From Actinomadura syzygii (GTDB lineage: Bacteria > Actinomycetota > Actinomycetes > Streptosporangiales > Streptosporangiaceae), in NCBI RefSeq assembly GCF_008085905.1, contig NZ_VSFF01000001.1:372001-436000 (forward strand): DNA of 64,000 nucleotides, given 5' to 3'. This document shows, in pieces, positions 1-8,784 of the stretch. The stretch's first letter is position 1. Every line of letters starts with the position of its first letter. A program made the translations under genes and the position numbers. The notes below the pieces were generated by a model that did no database searches, was not told the origin of the DNA, and worked only from the letters and a program-made list of their open reading frames with translations.

Positions 1-593
1 TCGGCGATGCGGTTCAGCTGGTTGGGCATGATCGCCGGATCGGTGCCGATGCCCACGTGGCGGCGGATGACCGCCTCGTCGATGATGTAGTGCTGCCGCG
101 GCGGGTTCCGGCGCTCGGCGAGCTCCTTCTGCCGCTGGATACGGAGCCTCACCGCGAGGACCCGGGCCCGCTCGGACGCCCTGCCGGTGGCCAGCACCTC
201 CGCGTATTCGGGTGTCTGCATGAGCCCGGGGACCACCGTGCCGTGGAATTGCCGGATGTAGGCCGCGCCGGCCGAATAGCCCACGTAGTTGAGGAAGCTG
301 GGATTGAGCTCGCCCTTGTACTCGTTCCACCAGGCGGGCTCACGCGCGCCGCGGGCGAGGGCCTGCAGCCGTTCCTGCCGTTCCTCCGAGGTGACGCCGT
401 ACACCCTCAGCAATGCCTGCAGATCGGTGCGGGTGATGGAGTTCTTACCTCCCTCGACCCGAATGAGCTTCGACGGGGACCATTCGAGTTCACCGGCGAC
501 GTACTCCTGCGTCAGGCCCTTCTCTTTCCGCAGTCGGACGAGTTCGGCCCGCAGAAGTGCGCTCTGGACGATCGGCCCCTGGTCACTGGTCAT
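1..593 (-). CDS. XRE-family HTH regulator with DUF5753 domain, clipped by the window edge
   Basis: The reading frame starts at ATG 593-591 and runs off the left edge without a stop, so only about 197 residues are seen. Residues 13-67 form an XRE helix-turn-helix (RLRKEKGLTQEYVAGELEWS, then SPSKLIRVEGG). From about residue 95 the WWNEYKGELNPSFLNYVGYS and VPGLMQTPEYAEVL segments match the DUF5753 ligand or partner domain of actinobacterial Scr1-type regulators. Members of this family usually sit next to a small DUF397 gene, which would lie outside the window. Targets are unknown. Start choice rests on the HTH beginning shortly after this ATG. Confidence 0.85.
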   Translation of the reverse strand, partial: MTSDQGPIVQSALLRAELVRLRKEKGLTQEYVAGELEWSPSKLIRVEGGKNSITRTDLQALLRVYGVTSEERQERLQALARGAREPAWWNEYKGELNPSFLNYVGYSAGAAYIRQFHGTVVPGLMQTPEYAEVLATGRASERARVLAVRLRIQRQKELAERRNPPRQHYIIDEAVIRRHVGIGTDPAIMPNQLNRIA

Positions 594-1394
594 CTCAATC
601 GCTCACTCTATGTAGTCGATGCCACCAGGCCGCGTGCAATCTGGCAGCTCGCTACCTCGCATGGTACGTCACGCCATAAGGCCACCTGACGTCGCCCCCG
701 CGAGCCCCTACTCAAGAAACAGACCCCGTCATATCGCCCATAACTCCGGTCTGAAGCTTCCAGACTGCTGCATGCCCGTAGGCCATGTTGTAATGTGCTA
801 GGTAGCAAACTACCAGACTCCGGTATGACAGCGGGCGCGCTGCTACCAGAGGGCGGGGCGGCTCTCACTCAGGGTGACGCCCGGACGGGGAGGCACGCGA
901 CGCGACAGCGACTTTTCGGCATCACCGGAAACAGAGAATAGAGTCGCCCACCGCCTTCCGACGATCACCGGTCGCGAGCCAGGCCGATCGGAGGGAAAGC
1001 GGAGAGCGACTCCTCGGGACCGCGTAGACCGTGGCGGCGGGCCTTTACCGGCACCCTGTGAAAACGCAGAAGGACCTGGGCTTGACCTGCCAAAACGTTC
1101 TCTGCGGACCTCACCAGTCTAGCCGCGATCACGCGCTTCGGGCTAGTAGGTGAAGGCGACTTCGGCACTCCGGACGATCCCCGGCCGACAATTCGGCCGA
1201 CCGATCCGAGGGCGTGCGAGGCGCAATTCGAAGCATGGGGTTCTCGTTATGTCAGGACAACTGTTTCATCCCCCTATCTTTGGCATCCACCCCACTAGGA
1301 ACATCGGCCCTTCGAGCTCCATCCGCCCTGCGGGCGCCGGCCGCCCCGCGAACCCGGCGTCCGCCCCCCGGCCGGACGCCAGTCGGGTGCGGTG
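594..1394. other. Gene-free spacer between divergent genes
   Basis: About 800 bases with no convincing coding frame on either strand; the short frames present lack family resemblance and ribosome sites. The only structure I see is a small inverted repeat at 801-814 (GGTAG, four bases, CTACC), about 210 bases upstream of the HTH gene, which could be an operator for it. Confidence 0.5.
801..814. promoter_or_regulatory. Inverted repeat upstream of the HTH/DUF5753 gene
   Basis: GGTAG-CAAA-CTACC is a perfect 5-bp inverted repeat in a more A/T-rich patch. On the minus strand CATTAC follows, a possible -10 for the leftward regulator gene. XRE regulators often control themselves from such sites. The arms are short, so this is tentative. 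Confidence 0.25.
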
Positions 1395-3137
1395 ATGGAC
1401 GAGCACACCCGCCATCACGACCCGGACCAGATCGTCCCGTCCGAACTCGACGCCGCCGCCGACCGGCACTCCGTCCGACCGGCGAGCCCCGCCGAGCACC
1501 AGGCGGACGCCACCGACCACCAGACCCCCACCCCAGGCGGCACCCGCACCGGAGCCGCACACCCCCGGACCGCACGTCCGGGCCCTGGCCAGCCGAGCAC
1601 GAGTCATCTCGAAGGAGGGCAGCCCGGCCGGGAGCAGGCGCATGTCTGGCCTGGGACCGGGAGTCAGGTTGTCGCACGCCGGGCCGGGCCGCCGGTTCCG
1701 GCGGGCGGCGCGTCGGCCGTCCGGCCGGGCCTGATGCCTCCGCTCCAGGGTTTCTGGGGCGCTCTGACCGAGACCGAGCAGGACGCGCTGCTCGCCATCG
1801 CCCAAGAGGTCGTCTACCCGGTCGGCACGATCCTGTGGGCGGAGGGCCAGGCCGCCGACCAGGCCGTCGTGATCCAGGCCGGGTCGGTCAGGGTCTCGGT
1901 GAACCGGGACGGCCACGAGCGCATCATCGCGTTCCGCCGTCCGGGCGACATCATCGGCGAGCGCGCCGCGCTGCTGATGCGGCGCCGGTCGGCCACGATC
2001 GTCGCCATGGGGACCGTCCGCGGCCTGCGGATGACGACGCTGCCCTTCGCCGCGTACCTGAGCGACCATCCGCGGGTGGTCGACGTCCTCGAAAGGGAGC
2101 TGTACGACCGGCTGACCGAGCAGTCCGGCCGGAGGCGGACGGCGCCGCCGCCGTACGGGCCCGCCGCCCAGTACGGGTACGGCGGTCCCCAGAACGGGTC
2201 CGGGATGCAGTACGCGCCCGGCACACTGCACGGCTACGAAACGGCGGCCGGATACACCGTCCAACCCGGATACGCGGGACAGAACGGTTACGCAGGCCAG
2301 AACAGCCAAGGAGAACAGAGCAGTTACGCGGCGCAGCCCGAGGCCGAGAACGACGGCCCGCCGAGCCTGTACGGGCAGCAGCATTCCTATGCGACCGTGC
2401 CCATGGCCCTACCCCCAGCGCACCAGAATGGTCAGGGAGCGCACCTCGTCCCGGCTTCGAGCATCCCGTACGAAGACGAGGATGACGACGAGGACAAGGC
2501 GACCCAGCCCATGGTCCTCACCCCGTCCCCCCAAGCCGGACCCTCCTGGACGGGCCGGAACTGCACCATCGCCTACACCGACATCGCGGGCTTCAGCGAG
2601 TCCCACCGCAACGACCGCGACCGTCTCGACATGCGGCGTGCCATGTATACGCTGCTGCGCGAGGCGTTCGAGGAGGCCGGGGTGCCCTGGGGCGTCTGCC
2701 ACCTGGAGGACCGCGGCGACGGCGCGCTGATCGTCGTCCCGCCCGAGGTTCCGACCGCCGCCGTCGTCGACGCCGTGATCGCGTCGCTGGCGCGGCGGCT
2801 GCGCCGGCACAACGAGAAGGCGAGCGCGCCGGTCCGGTTCCAGTTGCGGGTCGCGGTGCACGTCGGGCCCGTCATGCCCGATCCGCCCGGCGTGTCGGGC
2901 TGGGCGCTGATCCGCACCGCCCGGCTGCTCGACGCGCGTCCGCTCAAGGACCGCCTCGCCGCGTCCGGAGCCGACCTCGGCTTCATCGCCTCCACCTTCG
3001 TCTACGAGTCCGTCATCGCCCACGGCCCCGGCTACGTGAACCGCGCCGAGTACGAGCCCATCAGCTGCAGGGTGAAGAAGCTCAAGACCGAAGGGTGGAT
3101 CCATCTGTGCGGAGTGCGCGCGCAGTCCGCCGTGTGA
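1395..3137 (+). CDS. Cyclic-nucleotide-binding protein with C-terminal class III cyclase-like domain
   Basis: About 580 residues. The first 113 are proline- and charge-rich low complexity. Residues 114-235 are a Crp-type cNMP-binding barrel (GDIIGERAALLMRRRSATIV matches the phosphate-binding cassette). Residues 236-385 are a Gly/Tyr/Gln-rich flexible linker. Residues 386-575 resemble a class III nucleotide cyclase: AYTDIAGFS with D396 and RGDGALIVV with D442 sit where the two metal-binding aspartates belong, and RTARLLDA replaces the usual N-AAR segment, so the transition-state Asn is missing. It may bind rather than make a cyclic nucleotide. A GTG lies one codon upstream; the true start could also be ATG 1734, just before the cNMP domain. 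A terminator hairpin follows. Confidence 0.75.
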   Translation: MDEHTRHHDPDQIVPSELDAAADRHSVRPASPAEHQADATDHQTPTPGGTRTGAAHPRTARPGPGQPSTSHLEGGQPGREQAHVWPGTGSQVVARRAGPPVPAGGASAVRPGLMPPLQGFWGALTETEQDALLAIAQEVVYPVGTILWAEGQAADQAVVIQAGSVRVSVNRDGHERIIAFRRPGDIIGERAALLMRRRSATIVAMGTVRGLRMTTLPFAAYLSDHPRVVDVLERELYDRLTEQSGRRRTAPPPYGPAAQYGYGGPQNGSGMQYAPGTLHGYETAAGYTVQPGYAGQNGYAGQNSQGEQSSYAAQPEAENDGPPSLYGQQHSYATVPMALPPAHQNGQGAHLVPASSIPYEDEDDDEDKATQPMVLTPSPQAGPSWTGRNCTIAYTDIAGFSESHRNDRDRLDMRRAMYTLLREAFEEAGVPWGVCHLEDRGDGALIVVPPEVPTAAVVDAVIASLARRLRRHNEKASAPVRFQLRVAVHVGPVMPDPPGVSGWALIRTARLLDARPLKDRLAASGADLGFIASTFVYESVIAHGPGYVNRAEYEPISCRVKKLKTEGWIHLCGVRAQSAV

Positions 3138-3158
3138 ACCCGTCCCCGGCCTGACGTC

Positions 3159-3230
3159 GGCCCGTCCCCCCGCACGGGCCGCCCTCGGCCCCGACCAGAT
3201 GCCCCGCGTGCCCCCGCGACGCGGGGTTTT
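3159..3230 (+). terminator. Terminator hairpins between convergent genes
   Basis: GGCCCGT (3159-3165) pairs with ACGGGCC (3174-3180). A second hairpin, CCCCG-CGACG-CGGGG (3212-3226), is followed directly by TTTT. It serves the rightward cNMP/cyclase gene and separates it from the leftward kinase gene. Confidence 0.65.
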
Positions 3231-3237
3231 CCGCTTC

Positions 3238-4605
3238 TCAAGGGCCCACGGCGCCCGGGCCGTCGTCCTGGCCGCGTGGGATGCGGAGGACGAACCGGGC
3301 GCCCGAGTCGCTGTCCTCGATGGTGAGCGTCCCGCCGTGCATCTTCGCGATCTCGCGGGCGATGGGCAGGCCGAGCCCGGTGCCCGCCGGGTCGCGCTCC
3401 TTGCTGTCCGCGAGCCGCGCGAACCGCTGGAAGACGAGGTCGCGGTTCTTCTCCTGGATGCCCGTCCCGTCGTCGAGGACCTCCAGGACGGCCACCGAGT
3501 CCTCCCGCCACACCGTGATGTCGATCCGGGACTCGGCGTGCCGCTCGGCGTTGTCCAGCAGGTTCGTCAGCAGCCGGACGAGCCGGAGCCGGTCGCCGTG
3601 CACCGTCACGCCGTCCTGCAGGTGCGGGACGATCCGCTTCGTCCGGTCGGACCGTGCCACCTCGATCGTGACGAGCGCGGCGAGGTCGATCGTCTCCGTC
3701 CCGTGCCAGGCGGCGGCGTCGAGGCGGGCGAGCTGCAGCAGGTCCGTCACGATCGCCTGGAGCCGTTCCAGGCTCTGCAGGACGGCCCGCGCCACCGTCG
3801 GCCATTCGACGTCGTCCGGGGCGAGCAGCGCCTCCTCGAGCTGGGCGCGCGCGGCGGCGATCGGGCTGCGCAGGTCGTGGGAGGCGTCCGAGGTGAAGCT
3901 CCGCTGCCGCTCCAGGGCGCTGTCGAGCCGGTCGAGGGTCGCGTTCGCGGCCTCGGCGAGGCGCCTGATCTCGTCCCGGTTCTCCGGCACGGTCACACGG
4001 CGGCCCGACTCGCTCGCGGTGATCTCCGCCAGCTCGCGGCGGATCGCGTCCACCGGGGCCAGGGTCTGGTCGACCGTCCCCCAGGCGCGCAGGCTCACCA
4101 GCAGGACGACCAGCAGCGAGACGCAGATCACGACGAGCAGGAGCGCCCCGCTGACATACCAGGGGGTGTTGGGGATGGCCGCGTAGATGAACCAGTCCCC
4201 GCCCGGCTGGTAGACGCGGTACGCGAACACCCACATGCAGCCCCTCAGCCCGCGCGGCGGGCAGAGGACGCGGGTGCTGTAGATGTTCGCCTCCGCCGGA
4301 CGGAACCCGGCGATGGGCGAGCCGCCCAGATCCCGGCGCGTCCCGGCGATCACCCGGCGGTCGCCGTCGAGGAGCTGCACGATGACCCCGTCCGGCACCT
4401 TGAGCGGCCCCGTCAGCGGCTCGCGCCGCACCTCGTAGGCGATCCGGACCGCCGCGGTGATCGCCTGGTTGCGCCTGTAGTCGCCCGCCCGGCCGTGCAA
4501 CCCGACGATGACCAGGGTGCTGAGGATGGCGCAGATCAGGGCGGCGACCGTCCCGGCCATCACGGTCATCCGCACCCGTATGGACCATATGCGCCGTCCG
4601 TACAC
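3238..4605 (-). CDS. Membrane sensor histidine kinase (orphan)
   Basis: 455 residues. Start is GTG 4605, chosen because GGGAGG lies just upstream; a longer TTG start at 4677 is possible. TM1 is about residues 12-35, an extracytoplasmic sensor of about 115 residues follows with two cysteines (C115, C123), and TM2 is about 152-172. A HAMP linker leads to the HisKA H-box DASHDLRSPIAAAR (phosphoacceptor H243). The HATPase_c domain carries the N-box NLLDNAERHA, the G1 box LDDGTGI and the G2 box GTGLGL. It should autophosphorylate and signal to a response regulator, but none is adjacent; the neighbour is a LysR gene. Two-component kinases usually pair with a regulator, so the partner is probably encoded elsewhere. 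Confidence 0.88.
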   Translation of the reverse strand: MYGRRIWSIRVRMTVMAGTVAALICAILSTLVIVGLHGRAGDYRRNQAITAAVRIAYEVRREPLTGPLKVPDGVIVQLLDGDRRVIAGTRRDLGGSPIAGFRPAEANIYSTRVLCPPRGLRGCMWVFAYRVYQPGGDWFIYAAIPNTPWYVSGALLLVVICVSLLVVLLVSLRAWGTVDQTLAPVDAIRRELAEITASESGRRVTVPENRDEIRRLAEAANATLDRLDSALERQRSFTSDASHDLRSPIAAARAQLEEALLAPDDVEWPTVARAVLQSLERLQAIVTDLLQLARLDAAAWHGTETIDLAALVTIEVARSDRTKRIVPHLQDGVTVHGDRLRLVRLLTNLLDNAERHAESRIDITVWREDSVAVLEVLDDGTGIQEKNRDLVFQRFARLADSKERDPAGTGLGLPIAREIAKMHGGTLTIEDSDSGARFVLRIPRGQDDGPGAVGP

Positions 4606-4761
4606 CCGACCTCCCGCTGGTGAGGTAATCACCGCCCAGATCGAAAACAGTCCTCCGAACAGCAGCGCAGCACCCAAGAAAGATCAAAGAAATGGTGCGC
4701 GGGGTTGCGGCCGTCCCAGAAGCTCCAGCGCTGAACTACACCGCTGTTAGCATTTCTGGTT

Positions 4762-5664
4762 ATGGAGCTGCGCCAGCTTGAGTATTTCGTGGCGGTGACG
4801 GAAGAGGCGGGCTTCACCCGGGCCGCGGCCCGGCTGCACGTCGCACAGCCCGGGGTGAGCGCGCAGATCCGGCAGCTCGAACGGGAGCTCGGGCAGCCGC
4901 TGTTCGACCGGTCGGGACGGACCGTCCGGCTGACCGAGGCCGGGGAGGCCGTCCTCCCGTACGCGCGGGCGGCGCTCGCCGCGGTCGCGGGCGCGCGGCT
5001 GGCGGTGGACGAGCTGACGGGCCTGCTCCGCGGACACGTCACGATCGGCACCATCGACTGGATCAGGTCCCTTGACCTGCCCGGACTCCTCGCCGGCTTC
5101 CACCGCGACCATCCCGGCGTGGAGATCACCGTCGTCCAGGAGCAGGCGGCCGCGCTGACCGCCGGGCTGCGCGACGGCCGGATCGACCTCGCCTTCCTCA
5201 GCCTCGGCGCGACCCCGCCGGACGGCATCGCGATCCGGGCCGTCATCGAGCAGGACCTGTACGCCGCCGTCCGGTCCGATCATCCGCTGGCGCGGCGGTC
5301 CACGGTCGCGTTGCGGACGCTCGCCGAGCACGACCTCATCTGCCTGCCGCAGGGGACGGGGGTGCGGGCCGTCCTGGACGAGGCGTGCGCCGACGCCGGG
5401 CTCCGTCCGCGCGTCGCGTTCGAGGCGGGCGAGCCGCCGGTGCTGGCGCAGCTCGCCGCACACGGGCTCGGCGTCGCCGTGCTGCCCGAGTCCGCCGCCG
5501 TGGGCGGGACGGGCGGGGCGGGCGAGCTGCACGCGCTGCCGATCGTCCGGCCGCGGCTGACCGGGCGGATCGCGCTCGCCTGGCGCGCCGAAGGCCCGCG
5601 CGGACCTGCCGCGCGGGCCCTCCTCGCACGCGCCCGCGACCTGCTCCCCCACCCGGCGCCCTGA
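4762..5664 (+). CDS. LysR-family transcriptional regulator
   Basis: 300 residues, normal length for the family. The N-terminal winged HTH is MELRQLEYFVAVTEEAGFTR followed by AAARLHVAQPGVSAQIRQLE. The remainder is a periplasmic-binding-fold effector domain (HVTIGTIDWI, DLAFLSLGA, DLICLPQGTG, HGLGVAVLPES). It is divergent from the histidine kinase across about 150 bases. LysR proteins often regulate the divergent neighbour, but the kinase would be an unusual target. The effector is not predictable from sequence. Confidence 0.9.
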   Translation: MELRQLEYFVAVTEEAGFTRAAARLHVAQPGVSAQIRQLERELGQPLFDRSGRTVRLTEAGEAVLPYARAALAAVAGARLAVDELTGLLRGHVTIGTIDWIRSLDLPGLLAGFHRDHPGVEITVVQEQAAALTAGLRDGRIDLAFLSLGATPPDGIAIRAVIEQDLYAAVRSDHPLARRSTVALRTLAEHDLICLPQGTGVRAVLDEACADAGLRPRVAFEAGEPPVLAQLAAHGLGVAVLPESAAVGGTGGAGELHALPIVRPRLTGRIALAWRAEGPRGPAARALLARARDLLPHPAP

Positions 5665-5697
5665 CGCCCTGACGCCGGGCTTGGCAGGTCGCGCGGG

Positions 5698-6711
5698 TCA
5701 GGCGGCCTTGCGGGCCGTCTTGCGGGCGGACTCCTGGAGGACGCGGCGGAGCACGTCCGGCTTGTTGGAGATGACGCCGTCGACGCCGAGCCCGATCGCC
5801 TTGCGCATCGCGGCGGGGTCGTCGACGGTCCAGGTCTGGAGGTCCATCTTGGCCGCGTGGACCTTCTTCACGTAGGACGCAGTCAGGTCGCCGTACGGCG
5901 GGTTGATCTGGTCGGCGTAGGCGGCGAGTTTCGGCAGGTCGGCGGTCTTGGGCGTGCCGATCAGCCCGGTCGGGACCTTGGGCAGCTCGGCGTGGAACCG
6001 GCGCACCGACTCCCAGTCGAACGACTGGACGACGAGGCGCCGCTCGGCCGGGTCCGTCCGCAGCCAGGACGGCGCGCCCCGCAGCGACGCGGCGATCCGC
6101 TTCTCGATGCCCGGGTACAGCTCCGGGCTCTTGATCTCCAGCAGCAGGCCGAGGCCGCCGCCGTCCATCTCGCTCAGCACCTGGTCGAGCGTGGGGACGC
6201 GCTCGCCCTTGAACTTCTTCCCGAACCAGGAGCCGGCGTCCAGCTTCCTGATCTCGGCGAGCGTGAACGCCGAGACCTTCCAGGACTTCCGGCCGGGGAA
6301 CACCTGCTCCACGTTGGTCGTCCGGGTCAGGGTCGTGTCGTGCATGATGACGAGCTTGTGGTCTTTGGACTCCTGGACGTCGAACTCGAACACGTCCGCC
6401 TTCTTGTCCTTGGCGAGGCGGAACGCGGCGAGCGTGTTCTCCGGCGCGTAGGCGGACGCACCGCGGTGCGCAACGTCCGTAACACCGGCGGACAGCGCGG
6501 TGAGCGCGGCCACCGTGCGCGGACGCGGTTCCGGCGCGCCGGGCAGGGTCAGTTCGGGAGCGCCGGGCGGGGGCGGCTCAGGCGCCCCCTGGGGCGAGGA
6601 CCGGAGCGGGGCGGAAACGGAGACGGGACCGGCGGTGGCGGGCGTCGCCGGGACGACGACCGCCGCCGAGGCGGTCACGGCGAACAGCGCGAGACGATTC
6701 CGACGGTGCAT
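5698..6711 (-). CDS. Secreted glycerophosphodiester phosphodiesterase
   Basis: 337 residues. ATG 6711 is preceded by GAGAGGTGAAG, a good ribosome site. Residues 1-30 form a signal peptide (MHRRNRLALFAVTASAAVVV). The GDPD TIM barrel shows the HRG loop (VAHRGASAYAPENTLAAFR), the metal-binding EFDVQ, the catalytic MHDTTL and LLLEIKSPELYPG. The family hydrolyses glycerophosphodiesters released by phospholipid or teichoic acid turnover to glycerol-3-phosphate plus an alcohol. The Pro/Glu-rich stretch after the signal peptide is a spacer. It ends convergently with the LysR gene with only about 30 bases between. Confidence 0.9.
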   Translation of the reverse strand: MHRRNRLALFAVTASAAVVVPATPATAGPVSVSAPLRSSPQGAPEPPPPGAPELTLPGAPEPRPRTVAALTALSAGVTDVAHRGASAYAPENTLAAFRLAKDKKADVFEFDVQESKDHKLVIMHDTTLTRTTNVEQVFPGRKSWKVSAFTLAEIRKLDAGSWFGKKFKGERVPTLDQVLSEMDGGGLGLLLEIKSPELYPGIEKRIAASLRGAPSWLRTDPAERRLVVQSFDWESVRRFHAELPKVPTGLIGTPKTADLPKLAAYADQINPPYGDLTASYVKKVHAAKMDLQTWTVDDPAAMRKAIGLGVDGVISNKPDVLRRVLQESARKTARKAA

Positions 6712-6911
6712 CTTCACCTCTCGGGAGCCGGGGCTTGACGCCCCCACCATCCGGGCGTCCAGTGACGCCGGAGTTACGGGCCGGTAGCGGACCGTGTACT
6801 ACCGGCGACGATACGCAACGTGTCCGCGCGACTCCGCCCGGACACGGCGTCTTGGCCGGATCAGGAACCCGCCATGGCCATGTACGGCCCCGCCGCCGTC
6901 CCGGGTTCGCG

Positions 6912-8687
6912 CTACGCCCCGCCGTCGGCGGCGTCGTCCTCGGGACGGCTCTCCTTCGCCGACCTCGCCAGAAGAAGGACTCCGAAGAGCACCTTCCGGC
7001 TTCGCCGCAGCGCCCGCGGCACGCTGACCCGGCGTTCCGCACGTTTCGCCTCGGTAGCCGCGTCGGTAGCCGATTCCGGGGACGAGGCCGGAGCCGGGAC
7101 GGCCCGCCTCGACCGGGACATCCGGCGCGGGCGAGGCGCCCACGACGACCGAGGCGTACCAGCCGACCGAGGCATCCGTGACGACCGGGACATCAGGGGC
7201 GTCCCCAGCCGCGTCGGACGGCTCCGTCCGCGCAAGGTCTCCGACCGGCCGAGCTCCCACCTGCCCGACTCGCAAAGATGCGCCAGCTCCAGGACGGCCG
7301 CCGAGGCCAGCACCCGCGCGTCCTCGCCCTTCGCGAGGTCGCACAGCCGGGCCGCCTCGTTCACCGGGTCGCCGATCACCGTGTACTCGAACCGCTCCTC
7401 CGCGCCGATGTACCCGGCGACGACCGGTCCGGCGGACACGCCGATCCCCGCGTCCAGCGTCGGGACCTCGGCGCGCAGCCGCAGCGCCAGCTCGCGGGCC
7501 GCGCCGAGCGCCGCGCCCGCCGAGTCCTCCAGCCGGGTGGGCGCGCCGAAGATGGCGAGCGCCGCGTCCCCCTCGAACTTGTTGATCCAGCCGCCGTGCC
7601 GCGCGACCACGCTCACCACGACGCCGAAGAACCGGTTGAGCAGGCCGACGACCTCGTTCGGGCTCCGCGTGTCGGCGAGCCGCGTGGACCCGGTCAGGTC
7701 GACGAACAGGACGGCGACCTCGCGGGTCTCGCCGCCGAGCGTGATGTCGCCGTGCTCCAGCGCCAGGTCGGCGACCTCCTCGCCGACGTGGCGTCCGAAC
7801 AGGTCGCGGAGCCGCTCGTGGTCGCGGAGCCCGGCGACCATGTGGTTGAACCCGGCCTGCAACTGCCCGACCTCGCTCGCGTCGTACACGTCGACCTCGG
7901 TGTCGAGGTCGCCCCGCTCGACCCGCGCCATCCCCGTCCGGACGGCCCTGATCGGATCGGCGATCGCCCGCGTCGCCATGTAGGTGACGCAGCCGCCCGC
8001 GGCCAGCGCCGCGCCGCCCACGCCGAGGATCGTGATCGCGAGCTGGGTGACGTTGATGTCCGGCGCGGCGAGCGCGGCGACGGCGACGCAGATCAGCCCG
8101 GACACCGGGATCGCCGTCCCGAGCGTCCAGGCCAGCATCACCCGCGTCGTCACCCCCGGCAGCCGGACCGCCCGCGGCCGCTCCGCGGCGAGCACCAGCG
8201 CCGCCGCCGGACGCAGCAGCCGCTCCGACAGCAGGTAGACGATCGTGCAGGTGGTCGCCGCGCCGAGCAGGCAGGTCAGGCCGGTCTTGATCGCCAGCCG
8301 TCCGGTGAACAGGAGGAGGTCGAGCACCGCCCAGCCGAGGGCGCCGACCGTCCACAGCGCGCCGATGAGCTGGGTCAGCCGCAGCGGCCCCAGCAGGACG
8401 GCGCGCCGCTGCCGCCGGTCGGGCGTCCCGCCGTCCCGGACGAGCCGGACCACCGGCCGCCACAGCCGCAACCCGAGCAACAGCGCCACCGGCACCGCCA
8501 CCACCGGATATCCGAAGAACGCCGCCGCGTTCACGAGATGCGCGTGGTCGCGGTCGTCCAGCGGCGGGTCCGGGACGACGAACGTCGCGAACAGCAGCAC
8601 GACCAGCGACCCGACCGCGTTGGCCACGCCCACGACCACGAGCAGCACCCACCGCACGCGGATCTCGAGCATGCTTCGGCTGGTCAC
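6912..8687 (-). CDS. Membrane adenylate/guanylate cyclase with HAMP domain
   Basis: 591 residues. GTG 8687 has GGAGG six bases upstream and is preferred over longer in-frame starts. Six predicted TM helices (about 11-37, 58-75, 105-127, 133-153, 183-206, 214-236) are followed by a HAMP linker (237-290) and a complete class III cyclase domain (about 323-495): LFVDLTGST with D330, KFEGDAALAIFG with the second metal Asp, and IGDPVNEAARL with the transition-state Asn and Arg. This is the layout of mycobacterial Rv1318c-type adenylyl cyclases. The last 90 residues are Arg/Ser-rich and low complexity. With the cNMP-binding protein at 1.4 kb it could form a local cAMP signalling pair, though that link is speculative. 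Confidence 0.88.
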   Translation of the reverse strand: MTSRSMLEIRVRWVLLVVVGVANAVGSLVVLLFATFVVPDPPLDDRDHAHLVNAAAFFGYPVVAVPVALLLGLRLWRPVVRLVRDGGTPDRRQRRAVLLGPLRLTQLIGALWTVGALGWAVLDLLLFTGRLAIKTGLTCLLGAATTCTIVYLLSERLLRPAAALVLAAERPRAVRLPGVTTRVMLAWTLGTAIPVSGLICVAVAALAAPDINVTQLAITILGVGGAALAAGGCVTYMATRAIADPIRAVRTGMARVERGDLDTEVDVYDASEVGQLQAGFNHMVAGLRDHERLRDLFGRHVGEEVADLALEHGDITLGGETREVAVLFVDLTGSTRLADTRSPNEVVGLLNRFFGVVVSVVARHGGWINKFEGDAALAIFGAPTRLEDSAGAALGAARELALRLRAEVPTLDAGIGVSAGPVVAGYIGAEERFEYTVIGDPVNEAARLCDLAKGEDARVLASAAVLELAHLCESGRWELGRSETLRGRSRPTRLGTPLMSRSSRMPRSAGTPRSSWAPRPRRMSRSRRAVPAPASSPESATDAATEAKRAERRVSVPRALRRSRKVLFGVLLLARSAKESRPEDDAADGGA

Positions 8688-8737
8688 CTGCGCGCCTCCG
8701 GGGGGATGGAACCGCTCAGCACGGATCATCCCACGAC

Positions 8738-8777
8738 GCGAAATGCCCCGGCGGTGATCACCGTCGGGGCATTTCGC
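8738..8777. repeat. Near-perfect 40-bp palindrome between permease and cyclase genes
   Basis: Arms GCGAAATGCCCCG (8738-8750) and CGGGGCATTTCGC (8765-8777) flank a 12-bp perfect palindrome CGGTGATCACCG (8752-8763). The single non-match (8751 against 8764) is a G-T wobble, so the RNA forms a stem of about 18-20 bp with almost no loop. It lies just past the permease stop, so a terminator is likely, but neither side has a T-run. Confidence 0.7.
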
Positions 8778-8784
8778 CACGCGC

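Noticed and set aside
1214-2485. Rightward Arg/Pro-rich open frame
   Set aside because: It is a shadow of the cNMP-binding protein gene, whose frame shows the Crp-type barrel and the cyclase-like domain.
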